From: Burkholderiales bacterium
Lineage (GTDB): Bacteria > Pseudomonadota > Gammaproteobacteria > Burkholderiales > Burkholderiaceae_C
NCBI GenBank assembly: GCA_947450745.1
Contig: CANFYD010000100.1
Location: 1-9,822, forward strand
DNA length: 9,822 nt
Reading direction: 5' to 3'
Positions 1 to 5,728 of this stretch are shown piece after piece (position 1 is the stretch's first letter; each line of letters opens with the position of its first letter). The translations under genes and the position numbers were made by a program. The notes under the pieces are model-generated. The model saw nothing but the letters and a program-made list of their open reading frames with translations, did not search any database and was not told the DNA's origin.

Positions 1-150
1 GATGACCTCGCTGTTGCGCGAGCTGACGCCGCTGCCAATGCTGGTGGCGCGCTCCAGCACCAGCGTTTCAAGCCCGCGCCGCGCCAGCGCTCGCCCCGCA
101 GCCAAGCCCACCACCCCGGCACCGATCACGACAGCAGCTACTTTTTCCAT
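1..150 (-). CDS. FAD-dependent oxidoreductase, N-terminal 50 residues (partial)
   Basis: Only the first 50 codons are in the window; the gene continues leftward past base 1. The protein starts MEKVAAVVIGAGVVGLAAG, a dinucleotide-binding Rossmann fold with the GxGxxG signature at residues 10-15 and an acidic residue (E33) at the end of the second strand, where the adenine ribose of FAD is normally held. The following SSRNSEVI (43-50) resembles the segment after the FAD fingerprint in DAO-type oxidoreductases, including L-2-hydroxyglutarate oxidase-like proteins. The substrate cannot be decided from this fragment. The start ATG (complement of 148-150) has no strong ribosome binding site. It is divergent from the phosphatase gene at 237, and the short gap between them carries repeated 7-mers that could be an operator. 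Confidence 0.8.
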   Translation of the reverse strand, partial: MEKVAAVVIGAGVVGLAAGRALARRGLETLVLERATSIGSGVSSRNSEVI

Positions 151-156
151 CGCCGG

Positions 157-204
157 ATTGTGCCGTTGTGCCCGCCAGCTTCCTTTGAGGTCGCACGGCA
201 CAAT
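157..204. repeat. 10-bp inverted repeat with a third half-site in the divergent gap
   Basis: ATTGTGCCGT (157-166) and its exact reverse complement ACGGCACAAT (195-204) lie 28 bp apart. The core TTGTGCC also occurs a second time in direct orientation at 166-172, giving three copies (158-164, 166-172, and 197-203 inverted) in the 86-bp gap between two divergent genes. That placement suits an operator for a regulator of one or both genes. The repeats are seen directly; the function is inference, and no regulator gene is visible nearby. Confidence 0.45.
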
Positions 205-236
205 GCCGCATCACTCACTCGCACGGCGTCAACCCC

Positions 237-749
237 ATGGCTTTCAGACCGCTCGCCCTACCCGACTCGATGCTGGCAGCACCGGGTAAGCCCGTTCAGG
301 GGACTGTCCCGGGGCGGCTGTGGCTGCAATCAATGCCCGGCCGCTTCGAGTCCTGGAATGGCTTCTTGGCCGAAGCCCGCTTGAATGGCATCAGCTTGGT
401 GGTCTGCCTGAACCCGCTGCCCGAAGTGGCGCAAATGTCGCCGTCCTATCACCAGGCGATTGCCGAAGGCAGCCTGCCCTTTGCCTGGCAACATTTGCCA
501 ATGCGCGACTTCGGGCTGGGTGCCGACCCGACAGCGTTTCGGCACGGCGTGGAGCAGTTGACCGACAGCCTGCGCCAGGGCGCGCAAGTGCTCTTGCATT
601 GCGCCGCCGGCATCGGCCGCACCGGCACGGTGGCGGCTTGCGTGTTGAAAAGCCTCGGCCACGACCGGGCTGCGGCGCTGGCCGCCGTGCGCGCAGCCGG
701 TGGCAACCCGCAGTCGGCCGTGCAATCGGGCTGGGTCGATCGGTTTTGA
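237..749 (+). CDS. dual-specificity / tyrosine protein phosphatase-like protein
   Basis: 170-residue single-domain cytoplasmic protein of the cysteine-dependent phosphatase superfamily. The P-loop HCAAGIGRTGT (121-131) fits HCxxGxxR[ST], giving C122 as the nucleophile and R128 as the phosphate-binding arginine. D91, in LPMRDFGLGADP, sits where the WPD-type general acid is expected. The length suits a compact dual-specificity phosphatase. No signal peptide or membrane segment is seen. The substrate is unknown; the family includes phosphoprotein, phosphoinositide and RNA 5'-phosphatases. The ATG at 237 has no clear Shine-Dalgarno sequence; an in-frame ATG at 270 is the alternative. The stop TGA (747-749) overlaps the TTG start of rluA, so the two genes are probably cotranscribed and translationally coupled. 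Confidence 0.85.
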   Translation: MAFRPLALPDSMLAAPGKPVQGTVPGRLWLQSMPGRFESWNGFLAEARLNGISLVVCLNPLPEVAQMSPSYHQAIAEGSLPFAWQHLPMRDFGLGADPTAFRHGVEQLTDSLRQGAQVLLHCAAGIGRTGTVAACVLKSLGHDRAAALAAVRAAGGNPQSAVQSGWVDRF

Positions 750-1405
750 ATCCCGCGCCGCCGGTCGAGCTGAGCGTCCTGTTTGCCAATGACGCCCTGC
801 TGATCATCAACAAGCCGGGCGGCCTGCTGTCAGTGCCCGGCCGCGGCCCCGACAAGCAAGACTGCGTGATTCACCGGGTGCAGCAACAGTTCCCGGACGC
901 CTTGATCGTGCACCGACTTGACATGGCCACCTCGGGCCTGCTGCTGCTGGCACGGGGTGCGGAGATGCAACGCCGGCTCAGCATGGACTTTGCCGAGCGC
1001 CGGGTGCACAAGCGCTATGTGGCGCTGCTGCAGGGCGAGCTTCTTCCGGGCGAACTGGCAAGCACCGGCGACGACTGGGCCGAAGTCAACCTGCCGCTGA
1101 GTCCCGACTGGCCGAACCGCCCGCGCCAAAAAGTAGACTTGGCTGCGGGCAAAGCTTCGCTGACCCGCTTTCGGGTGCTGAGCCACAGCGCCGGGCAAAC
1201 CAGGGTCGAGCTGGAACCGGTCACCGGCCGCACCCATCAGTTGCGGGTCCACATGCTGAGCCTGGGCTTCCCGGTGGTGGGCGATGCGCTCTACAACCCC
1301 TTGTGCCTCGACGAGCGCAGCCCCGCGCCCCGGCTGATGCTGCATGCTTGCTCGCTGCACCTGCCCGAACTGGGCTTGCAATTCGAATCGCCACCGGAGT
1401 TTTAA
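746..1405 (+). CDS. rluA: RluA-family pseudouridine synthase (23S rRNA U746 / tRNA U32 type)
   Basis: Isomerises specific uridines to pseudouridine; E. coli RluA acts on 23S rRNA U746 and on U32 of several tRNAs. From the TTG at 746 the product is 219 residues, the same length as E. coli RluA. Family signatures in order are NKPGGLLSVPGR (22-33), HRLDMATSG (56-64) with catalytic D59, DWPNRPRQKV (121-130) and GRTHQLRVHM (161-170). The DWPNRPRQKV segment points to RluA rather than RluC or RluD, and there is no N-terminal S4 domain. The reading frame stays open upstream to 320, but that stretch lies inside the phosphatase gene and has no family similarity, so I reject it. The TTG overlaps the phosphatase stop codon by two bases and lacks a strong Shine-Dalgarno, consistent with translational coupling. 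Confidence 0.92.
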   Translation: MNPAPPVELSVLFANDALLIINKPGGLLSVPGRGPDKQDCVIHRVQQQFPDALIVHRLDMATSGLLLLARGAEMQRRLSMDFAERRVHKRYVALLQGELLPGELASTGDDWAEVNLPLSPDWPNRPRQKVDLAAGKASLTRFRVLSHSAGQTRVELEPVTGRTHQLRVHMLSLGFPVVGDALYNPLCLDERSPAPRLMLHACSLHLPELGLQFESPPEF

Positions 1406-1407
1406 TC

Positions 1408-2076
1408 ATGACCACACCTGTGGATGCGCGCTACTCGGCAGCCGCCGAACGAAATCAGCAAGTGATCTTGGCCGCCTTGTTGGGCTGGCTGCCGCCCGCA
1501 GGCCAGGCGCTGGAGGTTGCCAGCGGCAGCGGTCAGCATGTGGCGCATTTCGCCAGCCAGATGCCGGGCTGGAACTGGTTGGCCTCCGACCCCGATGCGC
1601 AAGCGCTGGCCTCCATCGCTGCTTGGCGTCCCGACGGCCCGACGCCGCTGCAACTGGATGTGCGGCAAGACGACTGGACTCTGCCGGCCAGCCATCAGGC
1701 ACTGGACGCCATTTTTTGCGCCAATATGCTGCATATCTCGCCGGTGGAAACCGCCGCAGCCCTGCTGCAAGGGGCTGCCCGACACCTGCGATCCAGCGGT
1801 CAGTTGATCGTCTACGGCCCGTTCATCGTGGCCGGGCAAGCGACTGCGGCCAGCAATCTGGCCTTTGATGCCGACCTGCGGCAGCGCAATCCGGCCTGGG
1901 GCCTGCGCTCGCTGGCGGCGCTTGAAGCGGCGGCTCAGCAGGCGGGCTTGGTTCTGAATCAGTGGCTACAACTGCCCGCGAATAATCTGCTGCTGGAATT
2001 CCGCCGCACCAATGCCAGCGCCAATGCCAATACCAGCACTCCCTTCCACTCCCCAACCAGCACCGATCAGCCATGA
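1408..2076 (+). CDS. DUF938-family class I SAM-dependent methyltransferase
   Basis: 222-residue protein with a Rossmann-type methyltransferase fold. The SAM-binding motif I is LEVASGSGQH (35-44), followed by an acidic loop (SDPDAQ, 60-65), and motif IV region IFCANMLHISP (102-112). YGPFIVAGQATAASNLAFD (136-154) and RNPAWGLRSL (160-169) match the conserved core of DUF938 proteins. No substrate is established for the family as far as I know. The tail after residue 200 is low-complexity (Asn, Ala, Ser, Thr, Pro) and probably disordered. The ATG at 1408 is chosen because GGAG (1396-1399) sits 8 nt upstream; the frame is open further upstream to 1303, but only inside rluA. The gene lies 2 nt after rluA, and its stop overlaps the next start (ATGA), so it is an operon member. 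Confidence 0.85.
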   Translation: MTTPVDARYSAAAERNQQVILAALLGWLPPAGQALEVASGSGQHVAHFASQMPGWNWLASDPDAQALASIAAWRPDGPTPLQLDVRQDDWTLPASHQALDAIFCANMLHISPVETAAALLQGAARHLRSSGQLIVYGPFIVAGQATAASNLAFDADLRQRNPAWGLRSLAALEAAAQQAGLVLNQWLQLPANNLLLEFRRTNASANANTSTPFHSPTSTDQP

Positions 2077-2837
2077 GCACAACGCTTTACATCATCACCG
2101 GCGCTTCGCGCGGCATGGGCGAGGCTATCGCCACGCAATTGTTATCGTCGCCCGAGCACTGCGTCATCGGCATCTCGCGCGGCCAAAGTGCGGCCTTGAC
2201 CGAGGCGGCCCGAATCAGCGGAGCTGAGCTGGAGCAATGGCCACACGACTTGGCCGAACCCTTAAGCGCCGCCAAGGCCTTGCAAGCTTGGCTGGAGGCT
2301 TTGCCGCCGGGCCGCTTCAGCAGCGCCACCTTGATCAACAACGCCGGCGTCGTGCCGATGCCCGGACCGGTGGATGACACCTCGCTGGAGGAGTTGTCGG
2401 CCGCGCTGCGCGTCGGGCTGGAAGCCACCCTGCTGCTGAGCAGCGCGTTCTTGCGCGCTACAGCACAGCTGGGCAACCAGCGCCGCATCTTGAACATCTC
2501 CTCAGGCTTGGGTCGGCGGGCGATGGCAGGCAGTGCCGCCTATTGCGCGGCCAAGGCCGGGATGGACAACTTGTCCCGCGCAATGGCGCTGGACGAGGCC
2601 GCCAAGCCCGCCGGGGCGACCGTCGTCTCGCTCGCCCCTGGCGTCATCGACACCGACATGCAAACGCAATTGCGTGCCGGCGACCCGGCTAAATTTCCGG
2701 ATCAAGCGCAATTCGTCAATTTCAAGACCAGTGGGCAGCTGCAAAGTCCACCAGACGCGGCGCGCAAAGTGCTGGCGTATTTGGCCCGCGCTGACTTTGG
2801 CCGCATCACGCTGGCCGACCTGCGCGACCCGGTCTGA
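2073..2837 (+). CDS. short-chain dehydrogenase/reductase (SDR)
   Basis: 254-residue classical SDR, a cytoplasmic NAD(P)(H)-dependent oxidoreductase. The cofactor motif is TGASRGMG (9-16), with NNAG at 89-92, the catalytic serine in ISSGLG (142-147), YCAAK (Y157, K161) and the PGVIDT segment (189-194). Basic residue R13 in TGASRG and R36 after strand 2 (GISRG) favour NADP(H). The sequence is most reminiscent of the sepiapterin reductase / benzil reductase branch, but the substrate is not readable. The ATG overlaps the stop of the methyltransferase (ATGA at 2073-2076), indicating coupled translation in the phosphatase-rluA-DUF938-SDR cluster. No clear terminator follows; the next gene appears to have its own promoter 20 bp downstream. 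Confidence 0.88.
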   Translation: MSTTLYIITGASRGMGEAIATQLLSSPEHCVIGISRGQSAALTEAARISGAELEQWPHDLAEPLSAAKALQAWLEALPPGRFSSATLINNAGVVPMPGPVDDTSLEELSAALRVGLEATLLLSSAFLRATAQLGNQRRILNISSGLGRRAMAGSAAYCAAKAGMDNLSRAMALDEAAKPAGATVVSLAPGVIDTDMQTQLRAGDPAKFPDQAQFVNFKTSGQLQSPPDAARKVLAYLARADFGRITLADLRDPV

Positions 2838-2857
2838 CTCGTCGGGCGGCGGAAACA

Positions 2858-2886
2858 CTTGAAATCCCCCGTACCATCCCCTACTT
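2858..2886 (+). promoter_or_regulatory. candidate sigma-32 (heat-shock) promoter
   Basis: CTTGAAA (2858-2864) is an exact match to the E. coli sigma-32 -35 element. After a 13-nt spacer comes CCCCTACT (2878-2885), matching the CCCC core but only part of the rest of the CCCCATNT -10. The spacing is within the accepted range. It sits 38 bp upstream of the ribosome binding site and GTG start of the Tim44-like gene. The match is seen in the sequence; use by the heat-shock sigma factor is inference. Confidence 0.5.
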
Positions 2887-2912
2887 GAACAAGCGGGTCA
2901 CGTCGGCCCCAT

Positions 2913-2917
2913 GGAGA
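2913..2917 (+). promoter_or_regulatory. ribosome binding site deciding the GTG start at 2924
   Basis: GGAGA lies 6 nt upstream of GTG 2924. The first in-frame start of this open frame is TTG at 2885, which lies at the end of the putative -10 element and has no ribosome binding site. The GTG also gives a normal signal peptide, so it is preferred. Confidence 0.75.
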
Positions 2918-2923
2918 ATTTTT

Positions 2924-3886
2924 GTGAAGCCTGTAAGCCTGACTGCTCTGACTGCATTGGTAGCCATCCTGACTCTGGGCCTGCCTTCCTTTGATGCCGA
3001 AGCCAAACGACTGGGCGGCGGCACGTCGTCCGGTATGAAGCGTACCGCTCCGGCACCCACCAACGATGTGAGCAAGGGCACACCGGCCCAGCAAGCGACA
3101 CCAGCACCGCAACAGTCGGCCGCCGCCGCAGCTCCTGCAGCCGCTGCTGCGCCGAAGCGCAACTGGATGGGCCCGATCGCAGGCTTGGCGGCCGGTTTGG
3201 GTCTGGCCGCCTTGGCCAGCCATTTCGGCATGGGTGGCGCGCTGGCCAACGTGATGACGATGCTCCTGATCGGTGTGGCGGCAATGTTCTTGATCGGCTT
3301 TCTGATACGCCGTTTTGGTGGATCCAAGAACGCGCCGCAAGGCATGCAAATGGCCGGAGCCGGTGCCCCCTTTGGGCAGCAAAATAACAGCCCTGAGCCC
3401 ATGGCAGCACCCGCCGCCGCACCGATGGCGTTCAATGCTACGCCTGCCGCTGTGGCAAGTACCGCCGCACCGCTGGCAGCAGCAGCAGTCACATCGGCCG
3501 CCTCCGCCGCACCTGCCGATGGCTTTGACATCAGCGGTTTCGAGCAATTGGCCAAGCGCGTGTTCATTCGCCTGCAAGCTGCGAATGACGCTGGCGATCA
3601 GGTCGATCTGCGCCGCTTCACAACGCCCGAGATGTACGGCGTGGTGCAGCAGGAGTTGCTCGATCGCAAGGGTGCCATTCAGCGCACCGACGTGCTGCAA
3701 CTGGATGCCAAGATCATCGAGCGCTCGCAAGAAAACGGCCAGCAAATCGTCAGCGTGCGTTTCTGGGGCTTGATCCGCGAGCAAAGCGAAGGCTCGGCCG
3801 AGAACTTCGACGAAGTCTGGCACTTGGTTCGTCCGCTGGACGACAGCCACGAATGGGCGATTGCCGGTATTCAAGCGACGGTTTAA
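2924..3886 (+). CDS. exported/membrane protein with Tim44-like domain
   Basis: 320 residues from the GTG. Order of parts: a signal peptide (1-27, hydrophobic core 5-22, probable cleavage after DAEA), the KRLGGGTSSGMKR segment (28-40) typical of bacterial Tim44-like proteins, an Ala/Pro/Gln-rich linker (41-78), and one or two membrane segments (about 82-102 and 107-128) ending in RR. A second Ala/Pro-rich linker (about 136-198) leads to a C-terminal Tim44-like domain (about 200-320). In mitochondria the Tim44 C-terminal domain binds the inner membrane and recruits Hsp70 to the import pore. The bacterial versions have no settled function that I know of. A sigma-32-like promoter precedes it and a strong terminator follows, so it is probably monocistronic. 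The heat-shock link is inference. Confidence 0.85.
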   Translation: MKPVSLTALTALVAILTLGLPSFDAEAKRLGGGTSSGMKRTAPAPTNDVSKGTPAQQATPAPQQSAAAAAPAAAAAPKRNWMGPIAGLAAGLGLAALASHFGMGGALANVMTMLLIGVAAMFLIGFLIRRFGGSKNAPQGMQMAGAGAPFGQQNNSPEPMAAPAAAPMAFNATPAAVASTAAPLAAAAVTSAASAAPADGFDISGFEQLAKRVFIRLQAANDAGDQVDLRRFTTPEMYGVVQQELLDRKGAIQRTDVLQLDAKIIERSQENGQQIVSVRFWGLIREQSEGSAENFDEVWHLVRPLDDSHEWAIAGIQATV

Positions 3887-3900
3887 CCCTCGCTGAACAG

Positions 3901-3914
3901 CCCCGCTTGCGGGG
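3901..3914 (+). other. short GC-rich hairpin before the terminator
   Basis: CCCCG (3901-3905) pairs with CGGGG (3910-3914) around CTTG, 14 nt after the Tim44-like stop codon. No T-run follows, so it is not a complete intrinsic terminator by itself. It may help the main hairpin 14 nt downstream or stabilise the mRNA 3' end. Confidence 0.4.
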
Positions 3915-3927
3915 TTCGACTGAATAG

Positions 3928-3963
3928 AAAAGGCCCGCTGAAGTAATTCAGCGGGCCTTTTTT
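3928..3963 (+). terminator. strong bidirectional rho-independent terminator
   Basis: A perfect 15-bp inverted repeat, AAAAGGCCCGCTGAA (3928-3942) with its complement at 3947-3961, encloses the loop GTAA. It ends in a run of six T. The A-run on the left arm provides four T on the other strand. It lies between two converging genes, 41 nt after the Tim44-like stop and 25 nt after the EF-hand stop, so it can end both transcripts. Confidence 0.93.
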
Positions 3964-3988
3964 ACGTGAGCTGGCCTATCCGAGAAAG

Positions 3989-4492
3989 CTATCCGGCACT
4001 CGCGACTGCAGCATAAGCCTGCAGTTCGGGAACGGCTGTGCGATTACCGGCCAGCTCGTCAAGGCGCTCAGGGCTGGGCAAACTGGGGTTGATGAAGTTG
4101 TAAGCGCCCGCCTCCAGCACGCTGACCATGCCGTCCTTGTTCGCATCGGCATCTTTGTACAGCTTGGCGACAATGCCCTGCCGAGTGCTGCGATTCGCCA
4201 CAGCCGAGTCCGTCGAGTCAGTGGCGGTGGCCTTCTCAGCTTGGTCGACTTTTGCCACAGCCACAGCAGGCGCAGTGCCTGGCTCAACTTCGGCGGCTGC
4301 CGTCGGCTGTGAGCGCTGCGCTCCTGCGGCAGAGATTTTGACCACGACCGATTCGGCCTGGGGAAAAGACGAGGCAGCAGCCGAAGCCGAAGCAGATTTG
4401 GCCGTGTCGTCCGCAACCGGACGTACGGCAGCGACGGCGCTGCCGCCGGCGACCGGAATGGGGGGGGTTACTTTGGAAACGCTGGCAATCAT
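3989..4492 (-). CDS. small Ala-rich protein with a single EF-hand loop, unrecognised
   Basis: 167 residues; I do not recognise the family. Residues 1-100 are Ala/Val/Pro/Ser-rich and probably disordered, with a VVVKISAAGAQRS segment (49-61). The C-terminal third has a canonical 12-residue EF-hand calcium loop, DANKDGMVSVLE (116-127), with D116, N118, D120, S124 and E127 as ligands, G121 at position 6 and V123 at position 8. Flanking sequence (IVAKLYKD and AGAYNFI) could form the two helices. No signal peptide or membrane segment is seen. The ATG at 4492 is chosen because GGAGG (complement of 4499-4503) lies 6 nt upstream; the open frame extends to 4564 without a better site. A sigma-28-like promoter upstream suggests a flagellum- or motility-linked role (inference). 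A run of eight G at 4460-4467 lies in codons 9-11 on the coding strand as C. Confidence 0.75.
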   Translation of the reverse strand: MIASVSKVTPPIPVAGGSAVAAVRPVADDTAKSASASAAASSFPQAESVVVKISAAGAQRSQPTAAAEVEPGTAPAVAVAKVDQAEKATATDSTDSAVANRSTRQGIVAKLYKDADANKDGMVSVLEAGAYNFINPSLPSPERLDELAGNRTAVPELQAYAAVASAG

Positions 4493-4585
4493 GGCGAACC
4501 TCCACTGTGGCGACGTTGCAGAATCGTTGCAGGGTGAGTCATCGAGCGTTCTATGTTCGCTCAAATCAACCCTGGCATAGAGGCG

Positions 4586-4612
4586 TCTTCGGCCTCTCAG
4601 CCGCTAACTTTA
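4586..4612 (-). promoter_or_regulatory. candidate sigma-28 (FliA, flagellar) promoter
   Basis: Read on the minus strand, TAAAGTTA (4612-4605), an 11-nt spacer and GCCGAAGA (4593-4586) match the E. coli sigma-28 consensus TAAAGTTT-N11-GCCGATAA at 7 of 8 and 6 of 8 positions with the preferred spacing. The predicted start near 4578-4580 would leave a leader of about 85 nt before the EF-hand gene. The match is read directly; recognition by FliA is inference. Confidence 0.6.
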
Positions 4613-4710
4613 GCGCGACCTGCACTTTAGTTGAAGGGTGGTGAGCTGAAACAGACGGCGCACGGCTCAACGCGACAGAGTCGCTCGATTCGTGACTTAT
4701 TACCTTGGGA
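4613..4710. other. gene-free gap between the CobD/CbiB-like gene and the EF-hand promoter
   Basis: No credible coding sequence or intrinsic terminator is seen. A weak hairpin (GCGAC 4672-4676 with GTCGC 4680-4684, three-base loop) lies downstream of the CobD/CbiB-like stop but has no T-run. Confidence 0.5.
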
Positions 4711-5700
4711 TTACCCGACCAAATTGGCCAGACTGAGCAGCGCCAAAAGCAGCATCCACAGCACCACAGAGCGCCAGATCAGGGCCACGACGCTTTGCAG
4801 GTGGCCAAGTTGTGGCAGTTGCCCCGGCGTCGAGCCGTCGGCCACGGTGGCCTCGGAATCTACGCCCGCGTCAAAGGTCTTGCTGCGGTCCGGCGTCACG
4901 CCAGGAGCCGCCACCCCGCCCAGTTGCAGGCCCAGGGCACCCGCCGCCGAAGCCAGAATGATGCCCTCGTTCGGGTGCAGCCAAAGGCTGGCATCGCGAC
5001 GCCAACCATTCACCGCCTCCTCGAAGTTGCCAACCACCGCGAAGCCAGCAGCGGTCAGGCGGGCCGGCAGGTAGTCGATCCACCCGAACAAGCGACGGGA
5101 CAACTGCATCAAGCGCTCGTTCGTCGGTGCATCCAGCGTCCGGCTCTTGAAGGCCCAGTAACGGCCCGCAAATTCAGCCATGCGGTAAAGCACCGCGCCG
5201 GCCGGCCCGAGGCCCAGTGTGGACAGCACGACAAACCAGAAGAACACCCCAAAAACGTGGCGATGAGCAGCCAGCAGCGAATGCTCAACCGCATGGCGCA
5301 CCAGCTCTGTGCGGGGCAACTCGCTGGCATCCAGGTGCCGCCACTCTGACAGCAAGCGGCGCGCTTCCAGATCGTCGCCGCGCTCAAGCGCGTCGCGAAT
5401 ATCGGTGAAATAGTGGCTGAATTGCCTGAAGCCCAGCGTGAGGTAGAGCACCGCCACATCAAGCGCCAGGGCCAGCAGCAGACTGAAGTGCCGTACCGTC
5501 AAGTAGACAGCGGCCGTCAGCAGCGCCGGCCCGATGACCGTGATGGCCCAGACAACGCTGGCGTGATGTTCGCGCCCGGCGTCGAAGTTTTTCCCGGTCC
5601 AGCGAACCCAACTGATGACACCGAGATGGACGCCGTTACCGTGGCGCAAAGGTTTGAGCTGTTCACACAGCAAGGCGAGCAAGACCGCAAAGAAGTTCAT
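4711..5700 (-). CDS. CobD/CbiB-family membrane protein
   Basis: 329 residues from the ATG at 5700. Probable membrane segments lie at about 47-68, 70-90, 148-172 and 305-328, with a further weakly hydrophobic stretch near 246-268. The FFWFVVL...GPAGAVLYRMAEF region (153-178), DYLPARLTAAGFAVVGNFEEAV (209-230) and the C-terminal GIILASAAGALGLQLGG (246-262) match the CbiB/CobD superfamily, which also includes AmpE. True CbiB makes adenosylcobinamide (phosphate) in cobalamin synthesis. No other cobalamin gene is present, so a B12 role is not supported by context and the AmpE-like branch is possible. The open frame extends upstream to 5820, but that part overlaps the Nudix gene and has no family similarity. 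It starts 28 nt after the Nudix stop, so it is probably in the same transcript. Confidence 0.82.
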   Translation of the reverse strand: MNFFAVLLALLCEQLKPLRHGNGVHLGVISWVRWTGKNFDAGREHHASVVWAITVIGPALLTAAVYLTVRHFSLLLALALDVAVLYLTLGFRQFSHYFTDIRDALERGDDLEARRLLSEWRHLDASELPRTELVRHAVEHSLLAAHRHVFGVFFWFVVLSTLGLGPAGAVLYRMAEFAGRYWAFKSRTLDAPTNERLMQLSRRLFGWIDYLPARLTAAGFAVVGNFEEAVNGWRRDASLWLHPNEGIILASAAGALGLQLGGVAAPGVTPDRSKTFDAGVDSEATVADGSTPGQLPQLGHLQSVVALIWRSVVLWMLLLALLSLANLVG

Positions 5701-5728
5701 TGGCTCAGATGATAGCGGGCTGAAAGAC

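Noticed and set aside
99..122. Possible Nudix box defect: D in place of the first E (residue numbers of the Nudix protein)
   Set aside because: CoA pyrophosphatases of the NudL/NUDT7 type normally show this spacing and an aspartate, so it is a family trait, not a loss of function.
320..745. In-frame upstream extension of rluA
   Set aside because: It overlaps the phosphatase, which has an intact catalytic motif; the extension is Arg/Ala-rich and not RluA-like.
2885..2923. TTG start adding 13 residues to the Tim44-like protein
   Set aside because: It lies in the putative promoter, has no ribosome binding site and would spoil the signal peptide; GTG 2924 has GGAGA at the right distance.
2702..3874. 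390-codon open frame antisense to the Tim44-like gene
   Set aside because: It is Cys/Gly/Arg/His-rich, mirrors the Ala-rich coding strand and resembles no family; the opposite strand has a signal peptide, ribosome binding site, promoter and terminator.
4705..5349. 214-codon plus-strand open frame over the CobD/CbiB-like gene
   Set aside because: Gln/Arg/His-rich low-complexity shadow; the minus strand encodes recognisable CbiB-family segments.
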